A DNA stretch of 44,999 nucleotides from an uncultured Oscillospiraceae bacterium (GTDB taxonomy: Bacteria > Bacillota > Clostridia > Oscillospirales > Oscillospiraceae). The position numbers and the translations under genes are program-made. Location: NCBI GenBank assembly GCA_944385705.1, contig CALWYF010000016.1, positions 1 through 44,999 of the forward strand, in the 5' to 3' direction. The notes under the pieces are model-generated. The model had not been told where the DNA came from and did not search any database. It saw only the letters and a list, made by a program, of their open reading frames with translations. Positions 34,377 to 43,025 of the stretch are shown piece by piece. The first letter of the stretch is position 1; every line of letters starts with the position of its first letter.

Positions 34377-35861
34377 ATGAACAAGATAGGCTTTGACAAT
34401 GAGAAATACCTGAAGCTCCAGTCCCAGAATATCCGGGACAGAATAAGCAAATTCGGCGGAAAACTGTATCTGGAATTTGGCGGAAAGCTCTTTGACGACT
34501 ACCATGCCTCCAGAGTTGTTCCGGGCTTCAAGCCGGACAGCAAGGTGAACATGCTGCTGGAAATGAGGGACGATGCGGAGATAGTCATCGCCATCTCCGC
34601 CGACGATATCGAGCGCAGCAAGCGCAGGGGCGATTTGGGCATCACCTATGACGAGGACACCCTCCGGCTTATCGACGCCTTCCGGGGCATCGGCCTCTAT
34701 ATAGGCAGCGTGGTCATCACCCACTACCGGGGCCAGGCCGTGGCCGACCAGTTCAAAAAGCGGCTGGAGATGCTGGGCATCCGGGTATACAAGCACTACA
34801 TCATCCCCGACTATCCCTCCAACGTGCCCCTTATCGTCTCCGAGGAGGGCTTCGGCAAGAACGATTACATCGAAACCCAGCGCAGCCTGGTGGTGGTCAC
34901 CGCCCCCGGCCCCGGCAGCGGCAAGATGGCCACCTGCCTCAGCCAGCTCTACCACGAGCACAAGCGGGGAGTCAGCGCCGGCTACGCCAAGTTCGAGACC
35001 TTCCCCGTGTGGAACCTGCCCCTCAAGCACCCGGTGAATCTGGCCTATGAGGCCGCTACCGCCGATCTGGACGACGTGAACATGATAGACCCCTTCCATC
35101 TGGCGGCCTACGGCGTCACCACCGTCAACTACAACCGGGATGTGGAGATCTTCCCGGTGCTGGAGGCCATATTCAAACGCATCTACGGCTCCAGCCCCTA
35201 CAAGAGCCCCACGGACATGGGGGTGAACATGCTTGGCTTCTGCATCCAGGACGACGAGGTCTGCGTGGAAGCCTCCAAGCAGGAGATACTCCGCCGCTAC
35301 TATGCCGCCGCCTGCGGCGTGCGCCGGGGCACCTCCGACCCCAGCGAGGTGAGGAAGATTGAGCTCATCATGAATTCTCTGGGTCTTACCCCCGCCGACA
35401 GGCCGGTAGTGGCCGCCGCTTTGGAAAAGGCGGAAAAGACCGGCGGCCCCGCCGTGGCTCTGGAGCTCAACGACGGGCGCATAGTCACCGGCAAGACCTC
35501 CTCCCTGTTGGGGGCCTCCTCCGCCTGCCTGCTCAACGCCGTGAAAGCCCTGGCAGGCATAGACAAGAAGCTGCCCCTTATCGCTCCCGGCGTCATCGAG
35601 CCCATACAGCACCTGAAGGTGGAACACCTGGGCAACCACAACCCCCGGCTACACACCGACGAGCTGCTCATAGCCCTGTCCATCTGTTCCGTCACCAACC
35701 CCATGGCCGGCTGCGCCATCGAACAGCTGGACAAGCTCAAGGGCTGCGAGGCCCACTCCTCCGTCATCCTCTCCCATGTGGACGAGGACCTGTTCAAGAA
35801 GCTGGGAGTAAACATCTCCTTCGAGCCCAAATACCAGGCAAAGAAGCTGTTCCATAAATAA
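34377..35861 (+). CDS. DUF1846 family protein
   Basis: The 494-residue protein matches the DUF1846 family widespread in Firmicutes. Landmarks are FGGKLYLEFGGKLFDDYHASRV, the GDLGITYDEDTLRLID segment, the near-invariant VVVTAPGPGSGKMATCLSQLYHE loop, GYAKFETFPVWNLPLKHPVNLAYEAATADLDDVNMIDPFH and the SPTDMGVNMLGF region. The PGPGSGK loop suggests phosphate or nucleotide binding, but no function is established. The start MNKIGFDNEKYLKLQ at 34377 gives the family length; an ATG four codons upstream (34365) is closer to GAAGG and cannot be excluded. It is monocistronic and ends at a strong terminator. Confidence 0.9.
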   Translation: MNKIGFDNEKYLKLQSQNIRDRISKFGGKLYLEFGGKLFDDYHASRVVPGFKPDSKVNMLLEMRDDAEIVIAISADDIERSKRRGDLGITYDEDTLRLIDAFRGIGLYIGSVVITHYRGQAVADQFKKRLEMLGIRVYKHYIIPDYPSNVPLIVSEEGFGKNDYIETQRSLVVVTAPGPGSGKMATCLSQLYHEHKRGVSAGYAKFETFPVWNLPLKHPVNLAYEAATADLDDVNMIDPFHLAAYGVTTVNYNRDVEIFPVLEAIFKRIYGSSPYKSPTDMGVNMLGFCIQDDEVCVEASKQEILRRYYAAACGVRRGTSDPSEVRKIELIMNSLGLTPADRPVVAAALEKAEKTGGPAVALELNDGRIVTGKTSSLLGASSACLLNAVKALAGIDKKLPLIAPGVIEPIQHLKVEHLGNHNPRLHTDELLIALSICSVTNPMAGCAIEQLDKLKGCEAHSSVILSHVDEDLFKKLGVNISFEPKYQAKKLFHK

Positions 35862-35880
35862 GCTTTTGCTTAAACTGCAA

Positions 35881-35914
35881 AACCCCGGATATTCCTGTAA
35901 TATCCGGGGTTTTT
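35881..35914. terminator. Bidirectional terminator between DUF1846 and AraC genes
   Basis: A perfect 13-bp stem (35881-35893 with 35899-35911) with a 5-nt loop and T runs on the plus strand lies between two convergent genes. Confidence 0.85.
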
Positions 35915-35925
35915 GGTCTTGTATC

Positions 35926-36762
35926 TCACTTTTTCAGGCTACTGGGGCTGATGCCGAAGCTCTCCCGGAAGGCCCGATGGAAGGCGGAATAGTCGCTGAA
36001 GCCGCTTTCTGCGGCGGCCTTGTTCACAGTCATGCCCTCCCTTATGAGCCGGGCGGCGTGGAGCAGCCTCTTCTGCCGCACATAGGCGTGGACGCTGCTG
36101 CCGGTCTGGGCCTTGAACAGGCGCATGAAGTGATACTTGCTGAGATAGGCCTGCTCCGCCAGCTGCTCTACCTTCAGTTCCTTTCCCAGGTTCTCGTTTA
36201 TGTAGGACAGGACCCGGCGTATCTTGGGGTCGTACTGGCTCTCCCCCGGCTCCGCCGATGCCGCAGTCATCCGGCCTATATATATGAGCAGCTGGAGTAT
36301 AAAGCTCTCCCGCAGGGCCTGCGCCCCAAAGCCCTGGTCCTCCGCCGCAGCTTCATAGGCAGACAGCACGCCCTCTATGGCTTGGCGCTGACCGGCAGTT
36401 GGCCGGAGCAGATGCTCCCCGCTCTTGTCCGCCTGGTCAAAGCTGTCCGTCAGCCGTACCCCGGGCAGTATGCGGTCAAAGTATTTGCCGTCCAGATATA
36501 TTATGATACGCTCATAAGGCTGGGACTTATCTATAAGGGCCCGGTGTATGGTGTGGTGCTTTACAAGCAGCACGCTCCAGGGCTTGAGGGCATAGGTGCT
36601 GCCCTCCACGGTATAGTCCACCCGCCCGGAAAGCAGCAGCACTATCTTGTCAAATTCGTGGAAATGGAAATCCAGCTCCTGGCCCGCCGTGTCCCGCAGA
36701 TGGAAATAGTGATAGCTCTCCCGGAGGTATCCCGCCCGGCTGATGCCGGTCTCGTCTCTCAT
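35926..36762 (-). CDS. AraC-family transcriptional regulator
   Basis: The 278-residue protein has an N-terminal cupin domain (about 15-90, FHFHEFDKIVLLLSGRVDYTVEG) and a C-terminal AraC DNA-binding domain (about 180-278). The latter has both helix-turn-helices: KELKVEQLAEQAYLSKYHFMRLFKAQTG and NKAAAESGFSDYSAFHRAFRESFGISP. AAGGGGG precedes the ATG. It is a single gene between terminators; neither neighbour is an obvious target. The FHFHEF motif resembles metal- or sugar-binding cupins. Confidence 0.88.
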   Translation of the reverse strand: MRDETGISRAGYLRESYHYFHLRDTAGQELDFHFHEFDKIVLLLSGRVDYTVEGSTYALKPWSVLLVKHHTIHRALIDKSQPYERIIIYLDGKYFDRILPGVRLTDSFDQADKSGEHLLRPTAGQRQAIEGVLSAYEAAAEDQGFGAQALRESFILQLLIYIGRMTAASAEPGESQYDPKIRRVLSYINENLGKELKVEQLAEQAYLSKYHFMRLFKAQTGSSVHAYVRQKRLLHAARLIREGMTVNKAAAESGFSDYSAFHRAFRESFGISPSSLKK

Positions 36763-36858
36763 GCTATCGCCCCCTTGCCCACATTCTAAAGCATTATATG
36801 CAATAAATCAAGCGCACAGCATGTACTATATTGCAAATCACCAAAGCAGCTGCCGATA

Positions 36859-36889
36859 AAAAGCCCGCCGGAAATTCCGGCGGGCTTTT
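36859..36889 (-). terminator. Terminator after the unknown membrane gene
   Basis: A 14-bp perfect stem AAAAGCCCGCCGGA/TCCGGCGGGCTTTT followed by TTTTTA on the minus strand lies 28 nt after the membrane-protein stop. Confidence 0.85.
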
Positions 36890-36916
36890 AGCTTTACGTT
36901 CTGTCCATGTTTCGCT

Positions 36917-37759
36917 TTATCTGAGGCGCTCAAAGCCGTCCTCACTGGGTTTTTCCACCCTGGGCTTTACGGCTTTCTTCTGCATGTTCATGATCAGCAG
37001 CCACTCATACAGCAGCAGCTGCATGGCGGCCCCCAGCATTATCATGTGCATGCCCATATACCTGTCGTCGGCCAGGGCCATGACGCACATCATGACGCCC
37101 ATCATGATTGTAAAAAAGCTCTGCCAGGTCTTCACCGCTCCGTAGGCAAAGCCCGCCGCCCGGAAAAAGGCCATCATGGCGGTTATTATTGCCATCATCT
37201 CTATGAGGTAGGACCAGATGACGCTGTTGAGGGCGTTCTGCTTATAACAGATTATCAGCCACAGGGCATAGAGCACTATGGGCAGGGTAGTGCCCAGGCA
37301 GGCCAGGGCCGGGTGGCGCAGCTTGCCGTACTTGTCATTGGCGCTGCCCAGCACCAGAGGGAAAGCGAGGCCGGAGGCTATGGCCAGCAGCGACAGTACC
37401 AGGAGCAGCTCCGCATCCTGATCCGTCTCGCTGGTGGCAATGAGCACCACTCCCCCCAGAGCCATCATCAGGCCGCCGGCCCAGCGGGCTGCGGTAAAGA
37501 GCTTGCCCTGATTTTTCAGAGCCTGGCAAAAATCCGTGGGTATATACAGCTTCTCGCTGCGGGCCTGCTCTATGAAGCGGTTAAAGAGCAGAGCCGAGGC
37601 CAGGATGACAAGAGGCACCAGGTAGTTGAACACGCTGCTCTCCGCCAGTCCTGCATCGTCAAAAGCCATCTGGTCCTGAAGCCAGCGGAAGAACACACCG
37701 AAGGCTCCGGCTCCGCACACATAGCAGGAAATCTCCAAAGATCTTTTTTGCATAATCAC
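36917..37759 (-). CDS. Unknown polytopic membrane protein
   Basis: The 280-residue protein has about seven to eight predicted transmembrane helices (for instance 46-62, 93-110, 120-140, 153-172, 182-200, 211-230 and 238-258) and a short basic cytoplasmic tail. I recognise no motif, fold or catalytic residue. The alternative start two codons later (MQKRSLE) is equally possible. It is transcribed alone, divergent from the spoIID-like gene. Function unknown. Confidence 0.7.
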   Translation of the reverse strand: MIMQKRSLEISCYVCGAGAFGVFFRWLQDQMAFDDAGLAESSVFNYLVPLVILASALLFNRFIEQARSEKLYIPTDFCQALKNQGKLFTAARWAGGLMMALGGVVLIATSETDQDAELLLVLSLLAIASGLAFPLVLGSANDKYGKLRHPALACLGTTLPIVLYALWLIICYKQNALNSVIWSYLIEMMAIITAMMAFFRAAGFAYGAVKTWQSFFTIMMGVMMCVMALADDRYMGMHMIMLGAAMQLLLYEWLLIMNMQKKAVKPRVEKPSEDGFERLR

Positions 37760-37875
37760 ATTCCCGTTTCAATAACTATTGATTGAAGCCCTGTCCCTCT
37801 TTGGGTCAGGGGAACATAACAGACTAATTTTATACTTATTTGTCCGTACAGTCAAGGAAAAACGGAGGCATACCC

Positions 37876-38940
37876 ATGAAAAGAACCCTTATAGCCGCAT
37901 ATTTGGCCCTGCTGATCACTTTTGTGCCCGCTTTCTGCCTGGTCTGGCGCAGCGGCGAAGCCGCCGAAGACGGGCCGGGTCCCAGCCCTGCAGCCGCTCC
38001 CTCGGTACTCAGTGTCCGTGAAACTGCTTTGCCCTCCCCCGCCGTCACGCCCTCGGATGCAGCCTCTCCCACTCCAAGCCCCACACCCTCCGTCTCACCG
38101 GCGGCGGAGCCGGTGCCGGAGAGGCTGCTGGTAAAGTGCGGGCCGGAGGTCTACGACGTGGACATGCAGGAATACCTCATCGGCGTAGTGGCGGCGGAGA
38201 TGCCTGCCTACTTTGAGCCGGAGGCCCTGAAGGCCCAGGCGGTCGCCGCCCGGACCTATGCCATGTACTGCGCCGCTACCGGCCGCCACAGCGACGCCCA
38301 GGTCTGCACCGACTACGCCTGCTGCCAGGCCTGGATAAGCCGGGAGGATATGGAAAGCAACTGGGGCGAGAGCTTTGAAACAAACTACGCCGCTATCAGT
38401 CAGGCCGTGGAGGAGACCAAGGGCGAATACCTCTGCTATGAAGGGGAGCCGGTTTTCGCCGCCTTCCATTCCTCCTCCTGCGGGGCAACCGAGGACTGCG
38501 GCGCCATATGGAATCCCCTGCCCTATCTGGTGAGCGTACCCAGCCCCGAGACCGCCGACACCGTCCCCGGCTTTGTGAGCCAGGTGGAGCTGAGTTCCCT
38601 GGATTTTCGGGATACCGTGCTCTCCGCCTATCCCTGGGCCGACTTCACCGGAGAGGAGAGCTCCTGGGTGGGTGAGATAAGTCTGGAGGACAGCGGCCGG
38701 GTGGCCTGGGCTGTGCTTGGAGGTGTAGAGATTCCCGGCACTGAGATACGCAGTCTTTTCTCCCTGCGCTCCACCGCCTTTACTCTGGAGTACACCGGCT
38801 CCGGCTTTCTCTTCACCGTCACTGGCTACGGCCACGGAGTTGGAATGAGCCAGCACGGGGCAAATCTCATGGCTGCCCAGGGCAGCGATTACACCCAGAT
38901 ACTGGCTCATTATTACCCCGGCACCACTCTGGTGAAATGA
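37876..38940 (+). CDS. spoIID: SpoIID/LytB-domain protein, likely stage II sporulation protein D
   Basis: SpoIID is a membrane-anchored lytic transglycosylase that thins septal peptidoglycan so the mother cell can engulf the forespore. The 354-residue product has an N-terminal membrane anchor (about 5-24), a Pro/Ser/Ala linker (about 30-80) and the SpoIID domain. The domain has VVAAEMPAYFEPEALKAQAVAARTYA with the catalytic glutamate in AAEMP, FHSSSCGATED and GYGHGVGMSQHGA. The start at 37876 is set by GGAGG 7 nt upstream and the anchor. SpoIID-like paralogues such as LytB share the domain, so the exact name is likely rather than certain. dpaAB nearby supports sporulation. Confidence 0.88.
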   Translation: MKRTLIAAYLALLITFVPAFCLVWRSGEAAEDGPGPSPAAAPSVLSVRETALPSPAVTPSDAASPTPSPTPSVSPAAEPVPERLLVKCGPEVYDVDMQEYLIGVVAAEMPAYFEPEALKAQAVAARTYAMYCAATGRHSDAQVCTDYACCQAWISREDMESNWGESFETNYAAISQAVEETKGEYLCYEGEPVFAAFHSSSCGATEDCGAIWNPLPYLVSVPSPETADTVPGFVSQVELSSLDFRDTVLSAYPWADFTGEESSWVGEISLEDSGRVAWAVLGGVEIPGTEIRSLFSLRSTAFTLEYTGSGFLFTVTGYGHGVGMSQHGANLMAAQGSDYTQILAHYYPGTTLVK

Positions 38941-38960
38941 AGTGCCGGGCAAAGGCATCG

Positions 38961-39449
38961 TTATTTTAAACGTTTATAAGTAACAAAGCAGTAGCGCAGG
39001 CCGTTCTCCTCCTGCCAGGATTCCTCCCCCTGCCGCTGCCAGCTCTCATCGGCGTCCAGGTTTGGAAAGTAACTGTCCGACCTGGGCGCCAGGTCTATCT
39101 TGGTCACATGCACCGTGTCCACCCAGGGCATGAACTGCCGGTAGACACTCTCCCCGCCTATCACCAGACAGCGCTCCTGCCGGGCGGCGGCCTCCAGGGC
39201 CTGCTCCGTACTGTGGACAAGCTCCGCCCCCTCTATCTCCAGCTTCTGCCGGGACGCCACGATGTTGTGCCGTCCCTTCAGCGGCTTGCCTCCCGGAAAA
39301 TCCTCCAGGGTCTTTCGCCCCACGATGACGGCGGCACCCATGGTCAGCTCCTTAAAATGGGCCCGGTCCGCCTTCAACACCACCGGCTGGGTGCCGCCGC
39401 TGCCTATGCCCCAGTCGGAATACACCGCAACTATAGCTTCCATGGGCAT
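38961..39449 (-). CDS. folA: Dihydrofolate reductase
   Basis: The 162-residue enzyme reduces dihydrofolate to tetrahydrofolate with NADPH, regenerating the cofactor oxidised by ThyA. Visible signatures are IVAVYSDWGIGSGG at the N terminus, VIVGRKTLEDFPGGKPLKGRHNIV and LVIGGESVYRQFMPWVDTVHVTKI. The start is the ATG at 39449, which shares its A with the thyA stop (TGATG); the ATG two codons later is an alternative. Translation is probably coupled to thyA. Confidence 0.94.
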   Translation of the reverse strand: MPMEAIVAVYSDWGIGSGGTQPVVLKADRAHFKELTMGAAVIVGRKTLEDFPGGKPLKGRHNIVASRQKLEIEGAELVHSTEQALEAAARQERCLVIGGESVYRQFMPWVDTVHVTKIDLAPRSDSYFPNLDADESWQRQGEESWQEENGLRYCFVTYKRLK

Positions 39450-40288
39450 CACAGGGCCACCGGTATCTTGCCGGTAAAATCGGAGTACTGATAGTTCTCC
39501 ATGGTGAAGCTGTCCCGGGTGAACTTGTAGAAGTCCGTCACCTCAGGGTCTATGTGGAAGATGGGGGCAGGTTTTGGCGTATTTTTGATTATCTCCTCTA
39601 TGGCGGGTACATGCCGGTCATAGATATGGGCGTCGGCTATGACGTGGACAAACTCCCCGGGCTTGAGGCCGGAGACCTGGGCCATCATCATGGTGAGCAC
39701 GGAATACTGCACCACGTTCCAGTTGTTGGCCGCCAGCATGTCCTGAGAGCGCTGGTTCAAAATGGCGTTGAGCCTGTCCCCGGTTACGTTGAAGGTCATG
39801 GAGTAGGCGCAGGGGTAGAGGGCCATCTCCGACAAATCGGCAAAGTTATAGATATTGGTCATGATGCGCCGGGAAGCGGGATTGTGCTTCAGGTCCCAGA
39901 GCACCTTATCCACCTGGTCCATGTCCCCTTCCGGATAATGGTGCTTGATGCCCAGCTGATAGCCGTAGGCCTTGCCTATGGAGCCGTTCTCATCGGCCCA
40001 GGCGTCCCAGACTCGGGTGCGCAGGTCGTGGACATTATTGCTCTTTGCCTGCCATATCCACAAAAGCTCGTCTATGGCGGACTTCCAATAGGTGCGCCGG
40101 ATAGTGAGTATGGGGAATTCCTCCGCCAGATTATACCGGTTCACGATGCAGAATTTCTTTATGGTGTGGGCGCTCTGGCCGTCCTCCCAGTGGGGACGTA
40201 CCTCCCTGTCCGTGTCCCAGATTCCGTTTTCCAGGATGTCCTTACAGTTTTGGATAAATATCTCATCAGCTCTGCTCATGCTGTTCAT
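39449..40288 (-). CDS. thyA: Thymidylate synthase
   Basis: The 279-residue enzyme methylates dUMP to dTMP using methylene-tetrahydrofolate. Catalytic Cys160 lies in MALYPCAYS and the phosphate-binding arginines in NPASRRIM. The ELLWIWQAKSNNVHDL segment and the length resemble the B. subtilis/phage phi3T ThyA subgroup more than the 264-residue E. coli type. AGGAAAGCAGGT precedes the ATG. The folA gene follows with a 1-nt overlap, a common dTMP-synthesis pair. Confidence 0.95.
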   Translation of the reverse strand: MNSMSRADEIFIQNCKDILENGIWDTDREVRPHWEDGQSAHTIKKFCIVNRYNLAEEFPILTIRRTYWKSAIDELLWIWQAKSNNVHDLRTRVWDAWADENGSIGKAYGYQLGIKHHYPEGDMDQVDKVLWDLKHNPASRRIMTNIYNFADLSEMALYPCAYSMTFNVTGDRLNAILNQRSQDMLAANNWNVVQYSVLTMMMAQVSGLKPGEFVHVIADAHIYDRHVPAIEEIIKNTPKPAPIFHIDPEVTDFYKFTRDSFTMENYQYSDFTGKIPVAL

Positions 40289-40342
40289 ACCTGCTTTCCT
40301 CAGTTTTGCGCTAGGGGCTGAGCCATCTCCCAGACGGAGTTT

Positions 40343-40372
40343 ATTTTAACACAGGCACCCCCTCCGGTGCAA
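40343..40372 (-). promoter_or_regulatory. Possible promoter of thyA-folA
   Basis: On the minus strand TTGCAC (40367-40372) and TAAAAT (40343-40348) are separated by 18 bp, about 55 nt ahead of thyA. The match is moderate. Confidence 0.35.
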
Positions 40373-40401
40373 CAGAATACTATGGTGTGGAGGTGCTGCT
40401 T

Positions 40402-41262
40402 TTGAAATTTGCTGTCATCGGCGGAGATAAAAGGTCGGTGCTGCTATGCTCCCTGCTGTGGCGGGACCGGCACAGGGTACATAGCTTCGCCCTGGAGAAG
40501 GCGGAGCTGCCGGCAGAGATACCCAAGGCCGGCTGTCTGCAAAGCTGCGTCTATGGGGCAGACTGCGTGATACTGCCCACCCCGGCGGAGAAAAACGGCC
40601 TCATCAACTCCCCCTTTGCCTCTCAGCCTCTGAGGGCGGAGGAGCTGCTGGTGAACCTGTGGCCGGGTCAGCTGCTCATCGGCGGAAAGCTGAGCCGGGA
40701 GCTGAGCATGGGAGCTCTGGGTCAGGGTCTGCAAACGGCAGACATCATGCAGCGGCGGGGCTTCACCGTAGGCAACGCCGCCCTAACCGCCGAGGGGGCG
40801 GTGGAGAAGCTGATGGCCTCCAGCCCCCGGAGCCTTTGGGGCAGCTCCGTGCTGGTCACCGGCTGGGGCAGGATAGCCAAGATACTGTCTCTGCGGCTCT
40901 TTGCCCTGGGCGCCCGGGTCACCGTGGCCGCCAGGAAGGAAGGGGACCGGGCCATGGCCCAGGCTCTGGGTCTGGAGGCTTTGGACTTCCCGGCGCTGCC
41001 GGGAGCCCTGGGGGGATTTGACTTCATCGTCAACACCGTGCCGGAGCAGGTGCTGGGGGAGCCGGAGCTGGGCTGCATCCGCAGGGACGCCCTGCTGCTG
41101 GAACTGGCCTCCGCCCCCGGGGGCTTTGAGCCCCATCGGGCAGAGGAATTGGGCCTTACGGCCCTGGCCGCCCCGGGTCTGCCGGGGCTTTGCGCCCCCT
41201 ACACCGCAGCGGAGCTGATGAAGGAGGCCATATACTCAATAATAAGGGAGAGGGAAGAATGA
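40402..41262 (+). CDS. dpaA: Dipicolinate synthase subunit A
   Basis: With DpaB it makes dipicolinic acid, the calcium chelator of the spore core, in the mother cell. The 286-residue protein has an N-terminal KFAVIGGDKRSVLL nucleotide-binding start and a central Rossmann domain (SVLVTGWGRIAKILSLRLFALGARVTVAAR, about 148-180), as in DpaA/SpoVFA. The start is taken as TTG at 40402: GGAGGTG lies 8 nt upstream and it yields the family N terminus. A GTG at 40387 would place the ribosome binding site inside the gene. It overlaps dpaB by ATGA. Confidence 0.92.
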   Translation: MKFAVIGGDKRSVLLCSLLWRDRHRVHSFALEKAELPAEIPKAGCLQSCVYGADCVILPTPAEKNGLINSPFASQPLRAEELLVNLWPGQLLIGGKLSRELSMGALGQGLQTADIMQRRGFTVGNAALTAEGAVEKLMASSPRSLWGSSVLVTGWGRIAKILSLRLFALGARVTVAARKEGDRAMAQALGLEALDFPALPGALGGFDFIVNTVPEQVLGEPELGCIRRDALLLELASAPGGFEPHRAEELGLTALAAPGLPGLCAPYTAAELMKEAIYSIIREREE

Positions 41263-41837
41263 GCATAGAAAGCAAGAAAAGACTGGGGCTGGCCCTGTGC
41301 GGCTCCTACTGCACCTATGAAAAGCTCTTTGCCGCCGCCGAGAAGCTCAGCGACAAATACGAGCTGATACCTATAATGAGCGAGACCGCCGCCGAAACGG
41401 ATACCCGCTTCGGCGCAGCTTCGGAGCATATAAAAAGGCTGATGCTCCTCAGCGGGAAAAAGGTGGTCACCACCATAGCCGAGGCGGAGCCCCTGGGTCC
41501 GGCCACGCCCATGGACGCTCTGCTTATCGCCCCCTGCACCGGCAACACCCTGGCAAAGCTGGCCAACGGCATTACCGACACTTCCGTCACCATGGCCGCC
41601 AAGGCCCATATGCGAAACGGCCGGCCGGTAATAATAGCCCTGTCCACCAACGACGGGCTCTCCGGCTCGGCGGAGAACATCGCCAAGCTCCTGAACCGCA
41701 AAGGCGTCTACTTCGTGCCTTTCCGTCAGGACGACCCGGCCAAAAAACCCCGTAGCCTTCAGGCCGACTTTTCCCTTCTGGACGAGACGGTGCAGGCCGC
41801 CCTCCGGGGCTGGCAGATACAGCCCATACTTAAATAG
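41259..41837 (+). CDS. dpaB: Dipicolinate synthase subunit B
   Basis: This 192-residue flavoprotein-like partner of DpaA has the fold of phosphopantothenoylcysteine-decarboxylase-type proteins: LGLALCGSYCTYEKLFAAAEKL, SETAAETDTRF, and DALLIAPCTGNTLAKLANGITDTSVTMAAKAHMRNGRPVIIALSTNDGLSG. The start at 41259 has AGGGAG upstream and overlaps the dpaA stop (ATGA), so translation is coupled. dpaAB shows that this organism, or a recent ancestor, forms spores. Confidence 0.94.
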   Translation: MSIESKKRLGLALCGSYCTYEKLFAAAEKLSDKYELIPIMSETAAETDTRFGAASEHIKRLMLLSGKKVVTTIAEAEPLGPATPMDALLIAPCTGNTLAKLANGITDTSVTMAAKAHMRNGRPVIIALSTNDGLSGSAENIAKLLNRKGVYFVPFRQDDPAKKPRSLQADFSLLDETVQAALRGWQIQPILK

Positions 41838-41872
41838 CACTTTTCCCCTGGAGAGCAGAGCTCCATTCCTTG

Positions 41873-41901
41873 TTGCCTTGAGCGGGCTAATCTGCTATAA
41901 T
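41873..41901 (+). promoter_or_regulatory. Sigma-A type promoter of the DivIVA-like gene
   Basis: TTGCCT (41873-41878) and TATAAT (41896-41901) are exactly 17 bp apart, 36 nt before the start codon. Confidence 0.65.
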
Positions 41902-41936
41902 ATGGAATAAGCTCCCGTATTTGTGAGGTGAAGGCC

Positions 41937-42560
41937 ATGGCTCTGGATAAGGAATATTTTGACTCCATCGATATAAATATAGTCAGGCAGAAGTATTATA
42001 ACGCCAACAAGGTTAACTCCGTTCTGGAGGATATCCGCCGTCAGGCTGAGGCCATGGCGGAAGAGAACCGCCAACTTAAAGAGCAGCTTTCAGAGCTGGG
42101 CCAGGGCAAGTCCCAGATAGGCGACACCCTGCTCACCGCCCAGGCTGCCGCCCGGGACATCGTGGCAAAGGCCAAGATACAGGCCGCCAAGATAGTGGCG
42201 GAGGCTCAGCAACAGAGAGAAGACATCCTCACCGGAGTGGTGGACCAGCAGGAGTACGCCGCCGACTGTGTGCGCAAGGCCTTTGACAAGATAGTCCACC
42301 AGCAGCTGGAGAGCATAGAACTGCTCAACGGCATGTGGCAGGAATTCCTCTGCGGTCTTGTCACCGAAGGGCCGGAGGCAAGAGCCGTCAAGGGCCCCGG
42401 GCCGGTGAAGCCGCAGCCTACGGAGAAGGAGGCAAAGCCGCCGAAGCCCGTCCCCGGAGACAAGGAGCGGATAGGCGAGCTGGAGTCAATGGTCAACAAC
42501 ATCGCCCGGGAACTGTCGGAGATAATGGGCGACAGGCGGGACGAGGAATGTAAAGTATAA
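41937..42560 (+). CDS. DivIVA-like coiled-coil protein
   Basis: The 207-residue protein is dominated by heptad-rich coiled coil (about 25-55 and 65-130), with VNSVLEDIRRQAEAMAEENRQLKEQLSEL and alternating Ala/Lys/Glu stretches. A Pro/Lys-rich linker (about 148-178) and a short final helix (IGELESMVNNIARELSEI) follow. Coiled-coil proteins of this build in clostridia are annotated as DivIVA/cell-division related. The classic N-terminal membrane-binding F-x-x-x motif is not convincing here (DKEYFDSIDINIVRQKYY), so the link to cell poles or septum is tentative. GAGGTG lies 6 nt before the chosen ATG; a GTG 3 codons upstream overlaps that site. Confidence 0.7.
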   Translation: MALDKEYFDSIDINIVRQKYYNANKVNSVLEDIRRQAEAMAEENRQLKEQLSELGQGKSQIGDTLLTAQAAARDIVAKAKIQAAKIVAEAQQQREDILTGVVDQQEYAADCVRKAFDKIVHQQLESIELLNGMWQEFLCGLVTEGPEARAVKGPGPVKPQPTEKEAKPPKPVPGDKERIGELESMVNNIARELSEIMGDRRDEECKV

Positions 42561-42577
42561 AAGCTCATAAAAATTTT

Positions 42578-42615
42578 AAGGCAGAGCAGGCTTTGGCCCG
42601 CTCTGCCTTTTGATT
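42578..42615. terminator. Bidirectional terminator after the DivIVA-like gene
   Basis: A 10-bp stem AAGGCAGAGC/GCTCTGCCTT (42578-42587 with 42600-42609) with T-rich plus-strand tail sits between convergent genes. The minus strand has TTAAAATTTTT on its side, so it may also serve the VOC gene. Confidence 0.8.
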
Positions 42616-42630
42616 TTTTGTTCTTTTCCT

Positions 42631-43011
42631 TTATTGGTGCAGCTCCAGAGGCAGCCCGTCCGGATCAAAGAAGAAGGTCATTTTCTTCCCGGTGTATCCG
42701 TCCAACCGTATCTCCTCACAGGGGATGCCCAGGCTCTCCAGCTCTGCCACTGTCTTTTCGATTTCCTCCACCTTAAATGCCAGGTGCCGCAGGCCCCGGG
42801 CCTCCGGTTTGTCCGGCCGCTCCGGCGCCCAGTCCTGGCCGAAAATCTCCAGCTCGATATCGCCGCAGGCCAAGTCCAGTTTCCAGTCCCCCCGGTCCGG
42901 ACGGTAATTTTCCCTTATCACCTTAAATCCCAGCTTATCCACATAAAACTCCCTGGAACGCTGATAGTCGGAGACGATTATGGCTACATGGTGAATGGCA
43001 TCCAGCTTCAT
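42631..43011 (-). CDS. VOC-family (glyoxalase-fold) protein, GloA2/YaeR-like
   Basis: The 126-residue protein has the double beta-alpha-beta-beta-beta VOC fold: AIHHVAIIVSDYQRSREFYVDKLGFKVI with a metal-site histidine, RHLAFKVEEIEKTVAELESLGI and FFFDPDGLPLELHQ with the C-terminal glutamate. It resembles the YaeR/SMU1112c group, whose substrate is not known. It lies 14 nt after the phosphatase gene and so is probably in the same operon. Confidence 0.9.
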   Translation of the reverse strand: MKLDAIHHVAIIVSDYQRSREFYVDKLGFKVIRENYRPDRGDWKLDLACGDIELEIFGQDWAPERPDKPEARGLRHLAFKVEEIEKTVAELESLGIPCEEIRLDGYTGKKMTFFFDPDGLPLELHQ

Positions 43012-43025
43012 TTATATTTCCCCCC

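Noticed and set aside
37845-37852. CGTACAGT as a sigma-E -10 box for the spoIID-like gene
   Set aside because: It differs at two of eight positions from the consensus, no -35 box is present at the right spacing, and the resulting leader would be very short.
40374-40382. Sporulation-sigma -10 box ahead of dpaA
   Set aside because: The AATACTAT match is partial and no matching -35 element is visible.
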